From positions 1 through 46,395 of the forward strand of contig CAYJEE010000005.1 of the NCBI GenBank assembly GCA_964369145.1: 46,395 nucleotides of DNA, written 5' to 3'. Position 1 is the first letter of the stretch, and every line of letters begins with the position of its first letter. The DNA comes from UBA910 sp964369145. GTDB lineage: Bacteria; Patescibacteriota; Minisyncoccia; Phycocordibacterales; DATDWN01. Under the pieces are notes generated by a model. The model saw only the letters and a list, made by a program, of their open reading frames with translations, had not been told where the DNA came from and did no database searches. Both the position numbers and the translations under genes were made by a program. This document shows, piece by piece, positions 35,224 to 43,865 of the stretch.

Positions 35224-36228
35224 TTATATAAGATTTAAAAATTCCTGAGCAACCTGCTCCTCACTCCGTACATATGAAAATTTTGACATGCGGGCCATGT
35301 ACTCACTATACACTTTAGCATCCATGAGTGTTTCTATGCCCCGCGCAATATCTTCTGGGTCTTTTGGGTTTACCCATATCACTGTATCTCCCAAAATATC
35401 CCGTATCCCGCAATCCTCTGTAACTACTACAGGGACACCTCGAACCACTGCATCGATCACCATATTTGGACTCACTTCAGACAAAGATACGACCAGTACA
35501 GCATATGCCGCATCAATCCTCTCGAACAATACATCATGAGAAGAAGTATGAGTATCCAGTGACACATCAAAAAAACGATCTTTTACCATCCAAAAGGCTT
35601 TCTCGAGACCTTCTTTGTTTTTTAAATATATATCTCGAGATGGAGACAGGAGGAGTCTCTCTTTTGGAACAATATTTCGCTTTGTATGATTCGTATATAT
35701 GTTTTCAATCACAACCACTTTTGCAGTATCAATAGCATAGGCATTAAGAAAAATATCTTTTTGCCATTGTGTAGAAAATACAATCACATGAGAATACTGA
35801 AACACAAAAGAAGTGAGATCAAAAATTGTATTTTCTTTAAATGTAAATGGTCTCGGCTCTGTGTAAAATTCAGACAACAGAATCTTTTCTTGCGTACGAT
35901 TTACATAACTTTCCCACAAAAAATCTCCAGCAACCCGAACAATTACTTTTTTACGTAACAGACGTCCGAGCACCACCACAGGCGCCGCAAGAGAGCATGT
36001 ATCAAATATATACGCAACATCCGCCTGAGTCATCGCGAAAAATAATCTACATATATAGACTAAGTGTCGAATACCAGGAGGAAGCATAAGTACTGACCCA
36101 AACGACACCACACGAACATCACACCCCTGCTTCTCCCATATCCGTGAAAATGCTTCCGCGTACAGTGCAGGACCTCCAAGCTGTGGTGGATATGATGGGG
36201 TTGCAATTATAATCCTGTGTTTTTTCAT
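35224..36228 (-). CDS. GT4-type glycosyltransferase, paralogue of the 31690-32712 product
   Basis: A 334-residue protein sharing with the paralogue TPSYPPQLGGPALYAEAF, PPGIRHLVYICRLFFA, AYIFDTCSLAAPVVVLGRLLRKK, VAGDFLWESYVNRTQEK, LLSEFYTEPRPF, FSTQWQKDIF and SLSEVSPNMVIDAVVRGVPVVVTE. The pair probably arose by duplication in this cluster and may transfer successive similar sugars. 3 bp after the next upstream GT4 stop. Confidence 0.87.
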   Translation of the reverse strand: MKKHRIIIATPSYPPQLGGPALYAEAFSRIWEKQGCDVRVVSFGSVLMLPPGIRHLVYICRLFFAMTQADVAYIFDTCSLAAPVVVLGRLLRKKVIVRVAGDFLWESYVNRTQEKILLSEFYTEPRPFTFKENTIFDLTSFVFQYSHVIVFSTQWQKDIFLNAYAIDTAKVVVIENIYTNHTKRNIVPKERLLLSPSRDIYLKNKEGLEKAFWMVKDRFFDVSLDTHTSSHDVLFERIDAAYAVLVVSLSEVSPNMVIDAVVRGVPVVVTEDCGIRDILGDTVIWVNPKDPEDIARGIETLMDAKVYSEYMARMSKFSYVRSEEQVAQEFLNLI

Positions 36229-36231
36229 ATA

Positions 36232-37371
36232 CTATAGTCCCAGAAAGGGTACAAATATTTTTTCTTTCATAAGGGGCACGACCGTATCCCATCCATATCG
36301 CGCACGAACCCTCTCTTGACCACGTTTCGCAATATGTTCTCGCAATTCATCATACTGTATGAGCTCCATGATTGCATCAGCGACACTTTTTGGATTGTCT
36401 GCACAGGCAAAAAGACCTGTTTCCCGATCATCAATAAAATCTGGAATCCCTCCAACTGGAGTAGCCACTACCGGCAATCCTGCAGCCATCGCTTCTATAA
36501 ATGATATACCAAAACCTTCCGAACGAGACGGCCGTACAAAAATATCCGATACGCGCAAAATAACAGGTAAGTCTTTTTGTTCTACAAGCCCAAGAAAGAG
36601 TACTCTGTCTCGAACATGACATGCTTCAGCAAGTGTTTTTAACATAAACTCGTCTTCACCAACCCCCGCAATCAACACTTTTACTGTATGTGGCATCCAC
36701 TGAAGCGCCCTAATCAGATCATCAATACCATTTTTATGACTCAATCGGGACACTGTCACCACATACGTATCCCCCACTTGTTTACCCAATTTTTTTGCAA
36801 ATGAAAGTACCTCATCTCGTGGAGGTTCGGCGGTAAACAAAGATAAATCAACTCCATTGGGAATCACGATTACTTCTTTTTTTGCACCAATATCATACGC
36901 CATGCGAGCAAGAAATTGAGACAGTGCTTGTATCACATCTGCTCTTTTAAACATCTGTACAAACAATGGGTACACAAAAAACGCTTTTCTTTTTATATCA
37001 GAAAACGGTGTACCCTCCTGTAAGTTGAGGAAAAATTTTATATTTCTAAAATTTAGTTTGAGAAATAACCCAGCAAACCCGGCATACGTCATCACTGCCC
37101 ACACCATATCAAAATTATTTTTCTTGTGAAGTTGTCTTCCTTTCCAAAACGCAACAAACGGAAAGAGTAGTTTGGGACAACGAACACGATAGACATCGAT
37201 ACCGCCGATGCGCTCATATCGCACATCTTTTGTATCAAAAAGACGCGTAACCATGGACCACTCTATCTCCGGTATACGATTGGTGATTTCTTTTACAGCA
37301 ATCTCCGCCCCACCAACAAGTGGAGTGTATGCCATTGAATATATGAGGACTTTTTTCTTTGGGATAGTCAT
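36232..37371 (-). CDS. GT4-family glycosyltransferase, first gene of the long glycan operon
   Basis: A 379-residue GT-B transferase: YSMAYTPLVGGAEIAVKEITNRI, FLNLQEGTPFSDIKRKAF, VIVIPNGVDLSLF, VTVSRLSHKNGIDDLIRALQWM and RPSRSEGFGISFIEAMAAGLPVVATPVGGIPDFI (EGFG donor site). It begins an almost gapless run of minus-strand genes extending to the UbiA fusion at 26768. No clear promoter was identified in the 64-bp gap to the VirD4-like gene. Confidence 0.94.
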   Translation of the reverse strand: MTIPKKKVLIYSMAYTPLVGGAEIAVKEITNRIPEIEWSMVTRLFDTKDVRYERIGGIDVYRVRCPKLLFPFVAFWKGRQLHKKNNFDMVWAVMTYAGFAGLFLKLNFRNIKFFLNLQEGTPFSDIKRKAFFVYPLFVQMFKRADVIQALSQFLARMAYDIGAKKEVIVIPNGVDLSLFTAEPPRDEVLSFAKKLGKQVGDTYVVTVSRLSHKNGIDDLIRALQWMPHTVKVLIAGVGEDEFMLKTLAEACHVRDRVLFLGLVEQKDLPVILRVSDIFVRPSRSEGFGISFIEAMAAGLPVVATPVGGIPDFIDDRETGLFACADNPKSVADAIMELIQYDELREHIAKRGQERVRARYGWDTVVPLMKEKIFVPFLGL

Positions 37372-37435
37372 ACGAATAGTTAGGAAAATACGATATTACG
37401 ATTTCATTCGCACGTCTCTTATTCGTATATCAACT

Positions 37436-39493
37436 TCATTTGTCCATAGACAAGAGTTTTCGTAATACATCTTCGGGCACTTCCCTTACGGCAGATGTAT
37501 TCTCTTTTACATTAGCATATTCTGGTGATTTTGCCTGCTCGACCACAGTATCCTTCTGTTGTATAGGTTGTGATTTTTGCATCTCTGGAATCATTTTCGG
37601 CTCTACCACTGTCTCACGAGGAGTTGGCACCTTGTTCTCCACTTCTTTTGGAAGCACGTTGGTAGCCACTGTTGTCGACGCAACCGTAGATGATTTTGCA
37701 AGCACAGAAGAAAGAGCGCTTTTAAGACTTGAGATATTTTCTGGTGTAGGTACCTTTATTTTTTCATGATTGAGTTTTGGCTGAAGCGGTGTCTGAGAAA
37801 ATTGAGAAGAAGTGGTAGGTGGCTGTGTAGACAAAGCTGGTTGTATCGGATTATTTTGTTTCGGTGCCTCATCAGGACGGACTGATTTTTCAACCTCTTT
37901 TTGTTTCAACTCTTCAGCCACTTTCAAGAAAGCGAGTTTGTTTGGATCTTCTTTTGGTACAGCTTGAGATTCTTGTGCCATCGGAGTCTCAGGCACCTCC
38001 ACAAATACTGGCTTTGGTGTGTCCAATTTTTTCTCTGAAAAATTCTGTTGTTCTCGCGGTTGATATGGTCGATTATCTCTCTCACTTCCACCCCTGTATT
38101 CTCCTTGAGAATTATTTGGTCGATACTCATTTCGGCCCCCTCCATTGTTTCCTCCGTTAGTATTCCCTCCTCCATTCATTTTATTAGAAGCAGGAGTCTC
38201 TGGACGACTTTGTTCATGGAACTTTGCGATCACCTCTTCTACTTCTTTTCGAGGGCGGGCAAACTGAGCATGCGAAGAATTGATCACATCTTCCTTAAAA
38301 GAAATGTCTGGTTTTTGTATTGGACCGATGGTGGTTGAAGAAAACGGCTGTGACGATACTCCGTCAATCATGAGCTTCAAATAAATCTGCGCAAAGCCAA
38401 GATTTACCAAATCTTCAGCAGTAAAGACCGGCGCAAACTCTTTTTCGAGCACCTCCGCATCAAACGCACCCACACGAAAGGTAATCATCGTACCGACGTT
38501 TCCAAACACCGCATCTCTCACCTCTTCTTCCATTTGTTCGATGTACTGGTGCGCAATCGTCAGACTGAGTTTGTACTTTCGTGCTTCAGACAAAATATCA
38601 GCAAAGGACTTGTTTGCAAAAGATTGAAACTCGTCTACATACAAGTAAAAATTTGGAAGCTTGTTGAGGTCTGCTTCACTCGCATCCGCGCGCGACATCG
38701 CTGCAAGGTAGATTTTGGTGATAAGCATTGAGCCGATCAGGTTTGCATTTCCTTCACCCACTCTTCCTTTTGAAAGGTTGACGATGAAAATCTTTTTCTC
38801 ATCCATTATTTTTCGCACATCAAAAGAAGACTGTGGTTGTCCGAGGAGATTTCTCACTAGCGGATTTGACGTAAACTGCCCCACCTTGTTTTGGATCGCA
38901 GGGATCGCTTCAGCGATAAACTTCTCAGTCCATTTTCCAAACTCGTCCACCCAAAACGCCTTTACTGATGTATCTTTTACATTTTCTACCACCTTTCTTC
39001 GATACTCTTTGTCTGAGAGCATTCGGTTTACACCGAGGAGTGTCGAGCCTGGGTACTCGAGGAGTGCGAGAAGTGTGTTCTGCAAGATGTACGCCATACG
39101 CGCAGACCATGCGTCCACCCAAATTTTTTCAAAGGTTGACATGAGACCGTTCACCACCAAGTGACGTTTGTCTGCACCAATATCTTCCATTACATTGAAA
39201 GACACTGGATACTCCATATCAAACGGTGCAAAATAGAGCACATCTTTCACTCGATGTTCTGGCACATAGTCGAGGAGTTTCTCAGCCATCGAGCCGTGAG
39301 GGTCGATCACCGCCACACCTTCTCCATTTTGAATATCCTGAATCGCCATGTTTTCAAGCAAGGTCGACTTACCCATACCGGTCTTACCGATCACATACAT
39401 ATGTCGAAGGCGATCTTTGGCCTTAATACCAAATTTGATTTTTTTACCTCGAGCATCAGTCTCGCCGAAATAGGTTATTTTTTGAGGATCCAT
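37436..39493 (-). CDS. VirD4/TraG-HerA-type ATPase with disordered C-terminal tail
   Basis: A 685-residue protein. Walker A is GKTGMGKS at residues 36-43, after HMYVIG; AVIDPHGSMAEKLLDYVPEHRV and NFYLYVDEFQSF (Walker B) follow, and then LTIAHQYIEQM and NVGTMITFRVG, as in type IV secretion coupling proteins that use DUF87/TraG_C-like ATPase folds. From ~430 to ~640 the sequence is low-complexity, rich in Asn, Gly, Gln, Pro and Arg, then ends in EVPEDVLRKLLSMDK. No N-terminal membrane helices. It may power DNA or fibre transport; CPR genomes carry such genes beside type IV pili. Confidence 0.85.
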   Translation of the reverse strand: MDPQKITYFGETDARGKKIKFGIKAKDRLRHMYVIGKTGMGKSTLLENMAIQDIQNGEGVAVIDPHGSMAEKLLDYVPEHRVKDVLYFAPFDMEYPVSFNVMEDIGADKRHLVVNGLMSTFEKIWVDAWSARMAYILQNTLLALLEYPGSTLLGVNRMLSDKEYRRKVVENVKDTSVKAFWVDEFGKWTEKFIAEAIPAIQNKVGQFTSNPLVRNLLGQPQSSFDVRKIMDEKKIFIVNLSKGRVGEGNANLIGSMLITKIYLAAMSRADASEADLNKLPNFYLYVDEFQSFANKSFADILSEARKYKLSLTIAHQYIEQMEEEVRDAVFGNVGTMITFRVGAFDAEVLEKEFAPVFTAEDLVNLGFAQIYLKLMIDGVSSQPFSSTTIGPIQKPDISFKEDVINSSHAQFARPRKEVEEVIAKFHEQSRPETPASNKMNGGGNTNGGNNGGGRNEYRPNNSQGEYRGGSERDNRPYQPREQQNFSEKKLDTPKPVFVEVPETPMAQESQAVPKEDPNKLAFLKVAEELKQKEVEKSVRPDEAPKQNNPIQPALSTQPPTTSSQFSQTPLQPKLNHEKIKVPTPENISSLKSALSSVLAKSSTVASTTVATNVLPKEVENKVPTPRETVVEPKMIPEMQKSQPIQQKDTVVEQAKSPEYANVKENTSAVREVPEDVLRKLLSMDK

Positions 39494-39504
39494 AGTTTGT
39501 AGTT

Positions 39505-39510
39505 ATTATA
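39505..39510 (-). promoter_or_regulatory. -10 box (TATAAT) of the VirD4-like gene
   Basis: A perfect TATAAT on the minus strand, 11 nt before the ATG at 39493. It would leave only a 4-5 nt leader and no Shine-Dalgarno. The -35 is poor. Confidence 0.4.
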
Positions 39511-39548
39511 CAACAAGAGTCTCCTTTGTTTAAAGGTATAAGTAAGCG

Positions 39549-39572
39549 AAACCCCCGCTTACGCGGGGGTTT
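39549..39572. terminator. GC-rich terminator containing the stop codon of the 120-residue gene
   Basis: AAACCCCCGC (39549-39558), loop TTAC, GCGGGGGTTT (39563-39572). The TAA stop of the minus-strand gene is read from the loop (39559-39561), so the last codons form the stem. Confidence 0.85.
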
Positions 39573-39921
39573 TGAGCAAAGCTTCAAGAGTTTTGAGCTC
39601 GTGCTTAAAGCGGAACTCTTCTTTTTCGTGGTCCATGTTAAGCAGGATCATTGTTGGATTCTCCCATGTCGACTCTCTGTTGTACGGCACAGGGATGACA
39701 GCGACGGCATCATTATACAACTCCGTTGATACCACCCTGCCAACATAGAAGAGATGTGTTTCACCACTCAATGTGAAGCGAAAAACCGCCTCAAACCACA
39801 CAGGCCCAGTATCCTCATTTATAACGGAGATACGGATCCCGGACGGCGGAAGCGAAAGTCCTTTGCGGAGCACGGCAGCACTGAGCCGCATCGTAATTCT
39901 AAAAACTAAATTTGAACTCAT
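39559..39921 (-). CDS. 120-residue protein of unknown function
   Basis: No family recognised. The product is mostly beta-like, with alternating hydrophobic residues (IRISVINEDTGPVWFEAVFRFTLSGETHLFYVGRVV), then NDAVAVIPVPYNRES and a charged helical end. There is no signal peptide or membrane segment, so it is probably cytoplasmic. AGGAGG (39929-39934) lies 7 nt before the ATG, a strong Shine-Dalgarno in a genome where most genes lack one. It has its own promoter, and its stop is inside its terminator. Confidence 0.8.
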   Translation of the reverse strand: MSSNLVFRITMRLSAAVLRKGLSLPPSGIRISVINEDTGPVWFEAVFRFTLSGETHLFYVGRVVSTELYNDAVAVIPVPYNRESTWENPTMILLNMDHEKEEFRFKHELKTLEALLKTPA

Positions 39922-39941
39922 TGGAGTTCCTCCTAATCAAC

Positions 39942-39969
39942 AAACTACACTATTTTTTAACCAAGTCAA
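39942..39969 (-). promoter_or_regulatory. Promoter of the 120-residue gene
   Basis: Minus strand TTGACT (39964-39969), 16-bp spacer, TAGTTT (39942-39947), followed by a leader with AGGAGG. It overlaps the gap after the glycosidase gene. Confidence 0.5.
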
Positions 39970-39975
39970 GCCTCT

Positions 39976-41199
39976 TTAATTTCCTTGTAGCGCCGAACTA
40001 GTGTATCGATTTGAAGGTGACCACAGCATCCACGAAGTCAGCCCCACGTCATACGTCGCCTGTATCTGGTCTTTCACCTCTTTTGTCCCATAGATACCTC
40101 CATAACTAAAGTCCTGCAGCCACGGGCGCAGCTTGGTACGAGGATATGCAGGCTTCTTGTAAAGCTTTGGCGAAGTAGACGCGATCGGTTCTGCTCCGAT
40201 AAATGCAAACCGTGTCGTCGTCGCTTCTGTCCTCTTCACCGCTTCCCCCATCGAGTGAGCGATCACCCCATACACATTTTTGTTTGGATCAGGGTATCCA
40301 TTGAAATTCTTTGCAAAATGAGACGGGTAGACCATCGGTGCAATATAATCAAAATACGGGAGTGCTCGCTCCAAGATCTGCCCGATACCCATATCATCAT
40401 ATGCGACAGTTACTATGCCGAAAAGGTCTGCCGAAGTGACTACACCAAGTGGACTGACTTTTTCATGAAGGTATTTGAAAAAAGTTTCGAGCGCTTCTTG
40501 TTTGTTTGGGTTTACGTACGAAGCATCGGCCATGTTGCCGTCCGACGGATATCGTATGTAGTCATAATTTAATTCATCAAAACCAATATCATATGACTCT
40601 CGGGAAAGCTCAACCACCACATCCCAGTAGCCCCTGCTTGATACATCGATAAATGAAAGTCCTTTGCGGTCTTTCCATACACCACCTTTTTTACTTTGCA
40701 CCGCTTGCTCTGGATATGTTTTTGTATAAAACGGATCCTGGAAGACTGTGATGCGCCCGATGACATAAATTCCTTTTTCGTGGAGACTTGCGATAAATTC
40801 TTTCATGTCAGATGCTCCACACCCCTTCATTGATGCAGATGCAAGTAATGGACTTTTGGTCTTAAACCCAATCGTTCCAGAAAAATCTTTAATATCAATC
40901 ATGATCGAGTTGAGCTCTGTAGTGTCTACGAGGTCAACCAACTTTTTTCTAAAGCTCGGAGTACCGACCACACACTGCGTCATATAGATTGCTTTGACGG
41001 CTTCCGGGGTTTTGATATGGGCAACTGGTGCCTTGTATTCTTCAACCACCTCTTCTGTTATTTTTTCAGTTGCACTTACCCGTGCCTGGTTTGTATAGGT
41101 ATCTGGAAACACACTCGGAAAAACAAAAAACAGTGCACATGCAAGGAGCGCAACCGCAACAAGAGAGATACCGAATGCATGTGTCCGTATCATAGTCAT
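39976..41199 (-). CDS. COG1306-type putative glycoside hydrolase, membrane-anchored
   Basis: A 407-residue protein with an N-terminal signal anchor (ISLVAVALLACALFFVFPSVF). The rest is the TIM-barrel domain called putative glycosyl hydrolase (DUF4015): NSIMIDIKDFSGTIGF, LHEKGIYVIGRITVFQDPFYT, FDELNYDYIRYPSDG, VTSADLFGIVT, FDYIAPMVYPSHF and the end SYGGIYGTKEVKDQI...TSWMLWSPSN. The acidic residues in FDELNYDYIRYPSDG are the likely catalytic site. It would act outside the cell on glycan, perhaps its own surface polymer. Its ATG overlaps the stop of the 99-residue gene (ATGA). Confidence 0.87.
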   Translation of the reverse strand: MTMIRTHAFGISLVAVALLACALFFVFPSVFPDTYTNQARVSATEKITEEVVEEYKAPVAHIKTPEAVKAIYMTQCVVGTPSFRKKLVDLVDTTELNSIMIDIKDFSGTIGFKTKSPLLASASMKGCGASDMKEFIASLHEKGIYVIGRITVFQDPFYTKTYPEQAVQSKKGGVWKDRKGLSFIDVSSRGYWDVVVELSRESYDIGFDELNYDYIRYPSDGNMADASYVNPNKQEALETFFKYLHEKVSPLGVVTSADLFGIVTVAYDDMGIGQILERALPYFDYIAPMVYPSHFAKNFNGYPDPNKNVYGVIAHSMGEAVKRTEATTTRFAFIGAEPIASTSPKLYKKPAYPRTKLRPWLQDFSYGGIYGTKEVKDQIQATYDVGLTSWMLWSPSNRYTSSALQGN

Positions 41200-41495
41200 T
41201 GATCACCTTCTGTCTCTGAAGAAGAGACGTCATTACTTTGTGTATTAATTTTCTCTTTTTTTGAAGGAGCTCTCTGTTCTGTAATAATACTTTCTCTAAA
41301 TACTGGGTTAACAGTTTCTCTTCGTCGTGGGACTCTCTTTTGTATTTTTTTAGGAATAGTGATATGTACAGAGAAGCTAACGAGAAGAGCACCTGAGATA
41401 ATAATCATGAACGTCTTCCATGCGGAAGGAAATCCAATAAATGGAATGAGGATAATAAAGATGCCCAGAAATAATGTACGTCGGTTGGTAATCAT
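41196..41495 (-). CDS. 99-residue small membrane protein, unknown function
   Basis: Residues ~8-48 form two close hydrophobic segments (LFLGIFIILIPFIGFPSAWKTFMIIISGALLVSFSV). The rest is basic then acidic and Ser-rich, likely cytoplasmic and disordered (KKIQKRVPRRRETVN, NDVSSSETEGDQ). No family recognised. It is translationally coupled to the glycosidase gene through a 4-bp ATGA overlap, so a shared envelope role is possible. No Shine-Dalgarno. Confidence 0.82.
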   Translation of the reverse strand: MITNRRTLFLGIFIILIPFIGFPSAWKTFMIIISGALLVSFSVHITIPKKIQKRVPRRRETVNPVFRESIITEQRAPSKKEKINTQSNDVSSSETEGDQ

Positions 41496-41573
41496 TTACT
41501 CATTATAGCCTTAAAACGTCAAAAGCAAAAAGTGAATACCCAAGCGGATAACAAATTTTAGATAAAGAAAAGA

Positions 41574-41593
41574 GGGTGCCTGAGTAGACACCC
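41574..41593 (-). terminator. Terminator after the 97-residue Cys-containing gene
   Basis: Minus strand: GGGTG, ten-base loop, CACCC, then TCTTTTCTTT. The stem is short but GC-rich, and a U-rich tail follows. Confidence 0.65.
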
Positions 41594-41620
41594 CCCTGTA
41601 GACTGTGTAGAGATATAAGT

Positions 41621-41914
41621 TCATCTTACACACTCGTTCTGCAACCCCTTTGGAGGAAGCAGTATTTTATTGTCCACAACCCGCACACGACTTTGCTGCG
41701 CCCGTAAGAGCCGTAAGGTGTACGTATAGGAGTGCCACTCTTCTCCAACCGCTTTTTTAAACAACGCGCAATCTGCACACAGGTTGCCGTTGTTAATATC
41801 ACCCTCCTCCAGAGCTAACACATGAACACCCGCCTCTCTCGCAATCTTGTCCAAGGTACGGGTAAACGTATTTGCTGGAGTGAGCTTAGTTCCACAGTGT
41901 CCATGACAAAACAT
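41621..41914 (-). CDS. 97-residue protein with two Cys pairs, unknown function
   Basis: No family recognised. Cysteines at residues 3, 7, 46 and 49 (CHGHC, CADC) plus a His-rich start could bind zinc, as in a small ribbon. The middle (TLDKIAREAGVHVLALEEGD) is a helix-strand pattern; the C-terminus is basic. AAGGAGG (41920-41926) lies 5 nt before the ATG. Upstream, TTTACA-N17-TATTGT on the minus strand is a possible promoter. It is a stand-alone unit with its own terminator. Confidence 0.8.
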   Translation of the reverse strand: MFCHGHCGTKLTPANTFTRTLDKIAREAGVHVLALEEGDINNGNLCADCALFKKAVGEEWHSYTYTLRLLRAQQSRVRVVDNKILLPPKGLQNECVR

Positions 41915-42065
41915 AATCGCCTCCTTCCAAGTAAAAACCTATTTTTACAATAACATACTATATATAGATTGTAAACAAAAAACAGCCTTTTGAGGTGCTG
42001 CTTTTTGATTTTTTATCATCACTTAAAGGTTTCAGATTTGAGACAAGGTCGCGTATAAAATGGAG

Positions 42066-42108
42066 AAAATATTTGTAGACGTACTGGTTGTACGGCGTAA
42101 AATATTTT
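42066..42108. other. Interrupted inverted repeat downstream of pyk
   Basis: AAAATATTT (42066-42074) pairs with AAATATTTT (42100-42108), and CGTAC (42080-42084) with GTACG (42090-42094) around TGGTT. It lies 43 bp after the pyk stop. It may be a 3'-UTR hairpin of pyk; the surrounding 41961-42150 has no gene. Confidence 0.4.
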
Positions 42109-42150
42109 ACTACATTTTAGACGATGAGATTGGCCAAATATGGAAGCTTT

Positions 42151-43554
42151 CTATATTTTCTCAACAAGGATAGTATTTGCCTCCCCTTTCATATCGAGTG
42201 CCCCGAGGATTGTTACTGTATCCCCTTTCTTTATCATTTTCATTTTAGCAATTTCCGCTTTCGCACCTTTCACTGCATCTGCAAAAGTTTTTGCTTTCTT
42301 TACAAGAACCGGAGTCACACCCCATGAGAGATTGAGCTTGTTGAATGTTCGCTCATTTGAAGTGACTGCGTACACAGGCATTGATGCTTTAAATCGAGCA
42401 ACAAGCCATGTCGCTTTCACATCATCAGAGATGACCACAAGCGCTTCGCTCGCTGTATCTTCTGCTGTATTTACCGCTGCTGCAGAAAGTGCATCAGCAG
42501 ATCCGAGGGTGCCTTCTGGAGTTTCTGAAATCGCAAAACCAGTCTCATATTCATTTTCAATTTCCTCTGCAATCGTTGCCATAGTGGTCACTGCATCCAC
42601 AGGGAAATCTCCGAGAGTTGTTTCTTCTGAAAGCATCACTGCATCTGTACCGTCGATGATTGCGTTTGCAACATCTGATACCTCTGCTCGTGTTGCTACC
42701 GGAGACTTGATCATAGACTCCATCATCTGAGTCGCAGTAATGATCGGTTTGCCGAGCGCATTACACTTTTCAATCATCATTTTCTGGTAACCTGGCACCT
42801 TTGCATACGGTACTTCGATCGCCAAGTCTCCTCGAGCAATCATGATACCATCTACGAGGTCAATGATTTCATCGATGTTTGTAATCGCCTGTGGTGTTTC
42901 GATTTTTGCGATAATACCAGCATCACATTTTCGTTTTGCCAAAATGTCTCGAAGCTCAGTAATGTCAGATGGTCGTCGTACAAAAGAAAGCGCTACATAG
43001 TCCACTTTGTTTTTGATACCAAACTCAAGATCAGCGAGATCTTTGTCGGTCAATGCTTTAATAGAAAGATCAGAGTCTGGCAAGTTTACACCTCGTTTAC
43101 CTTTTATATCTCCACCCACAAGCACCTTACAGATCACATCGTTTCCTTTGATGTCAGTCACCTGGAGTTTCTTCTTTCCATCGTGAAGGAATATAATATG
43201 TCCTTTCTCTACTTCTTTTGGAAGGAGTGGGTAGTTGATAGACACACGAGTCTCATCACCTTCGATTTTGTCTGTAGTGAGTGTAAATGTTTGCCCTACT
43301 TTAAGCATCACTGATTCTGTTTTGAACATTCCGATTCGGATTTTTGGTCCACCGAGGTCCTGAAGAATCGCCGCAGAAAGACCTGTTTTTTTCATAGCCT
43401 TTTTGAGGTTTACGATTCGCTCCTGATGTTCTGGAAAGTCACCGTGCGAAAAGTTAAGTCGCATCATGTTCATACCTGCCTGAAGCAATGCAGTGAGACT
43501 CGCCTCACTGGTTGTCGCTGGACCTATAGTTGCTACAATTTTTGTTTTTTTCAT
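42151..43554 (-). CDS. pyk: Pyruvate kinase
   Basis: A 467-residue enzyme with full family motifs: KKTKIVATIGPAT, GMNMMRLNFSHGD, AAILQDLGGPKIRIG, DYVALSFVRRPSDI, IIAKIETPQAI, DGIMIARGDLAIEVPYAKVP, KPIITATQMMESMI and PTRAEVSDVANAIIDGTDAVML (here SPVATRAEV). The C-terminal ~120 residues are the regulatory domain. It converts phosphoenolpyruvate and ADP to pyruvate and ATP, the main ATP step of a fermentative CPR metabolism. A TAAATA box 7 nt before the ATG and no Shine-Dalgarno fit a leaderless message. Confidence 0.97.
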   Translation of the reverse strand: MKKTKIVATIGPATTSEASLTALLQAGMNMMRLNFSHGDFPEHQERIVNLKKAMKKTGLSAAILQDLGGPKIRIGMFKTESVMLKVGQTFTLTTDKIEGDETRVSINYPLLPKEVEKGHIIFLHDGKKKLQVTDIKGNDVICKVLVGGDIKGKRGVNLPDSDLSIKALTDKDLADLEFGIKNKVDYVALSFVRRPSDITELRDILAKRKCDAGIIAKIETPQAITNIDEIIDLVDGIMIARGDLAIEVPYAKVPGYQKMMIEKCNALGKPIITATQMMESMIKSPVATRAEVSDVANAIIDGTDAVMLSEETTLGDFPVDAVTTMATIAEEIENEYETGFAISETPEGTLGSADALSAAAVNTAEDTASEALVVISDDVKATWLVARFKASMPVYAVTSNERTFNKLNLSWGVTPVLVKKAKTFADAVKGAKAEIAKMKMIKKGDTVTILGALDMKGEANTILVEKI

Positions 43555-43660
43555 ACTGAAATATTTATCAATTAATGAATAATGCTTAATTTGTGACTCT
43601 AATCCACAAGAGGCTATGATAGCGTAAAATTAAGAAAAATGCGAGTTTTGGTGCGAAAAA

Positions 43661-43676
43661 GGGCGCCGAAGCGCCC
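43661..43676 (-). terminator. Terminator after the 47-residue membrane protein gene
   Basis: Minus strand GGGCGC, loop TTCG, GCGCCC, then TTTTTCGC. A short, very stable UUCG-capped stem with a U5 tail, 8 bp after the stop. Confidence 0.9.
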
Positions 43677-43684
43677 CCTTATGT

Positions 43685-43828
43685 CTACCTGATGAGTTTC
43701 GCCATCCACCCCTGTACCGTAGGGGTTAGGACGAAACCGAAACCAAACAACGCAATCCCAATCATTACTGACAAACAAACAATTGGGAGTCGGAGGTCAT
43801 TTTTGACCTCGTCTTCGTCTTGAGTCAT
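43685..43828 (-). CDS. 47-residue single-pass membrane protein, unknown function
   Basis: ATG 43828 to TAG 43685 encodes an acidic N-terminus (MTQDEDEVKNDLRLP), a hydrophobic helix (IVCLSVMIGIALFGFGFVLT) and a short basic end (VQGWMAKLIR). The dedicated UUCG-loop terminator and independent position between pyk and a membrane-protein gene support it being real. TAATAT lies 6 nt before the ATG, without a Shine-Dalgarno, so leaderless expression is likely. No family recognised. Confidence 0.75.
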   Translation of the reverse strand: MTQDEDEVKNDLRLPIVCLSVMIGIALFGFGFVLTPTVQGWMAKLIR

Positions 43829-43865
43829 CCGAAAATATTAAACCATACTCACCAATACAAAGCAA

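Noticed and set aside
39559..39921. Homology between the 120-residue protein and the second YdcF-like protein through a shared AVAVIxxPxNR stretch
   Set aside because: Only about ten residues agree and the rest of the two proteins does not align by eye; it may be chance.
31193..41199. Alternative genetic code (UGA as glycine)
   Set aside because: TGA acts as the stop in several ATGA overlaps (for example 31690-31693, 29886-29889 and 41196-41199), and the flanking families end at the expected length.
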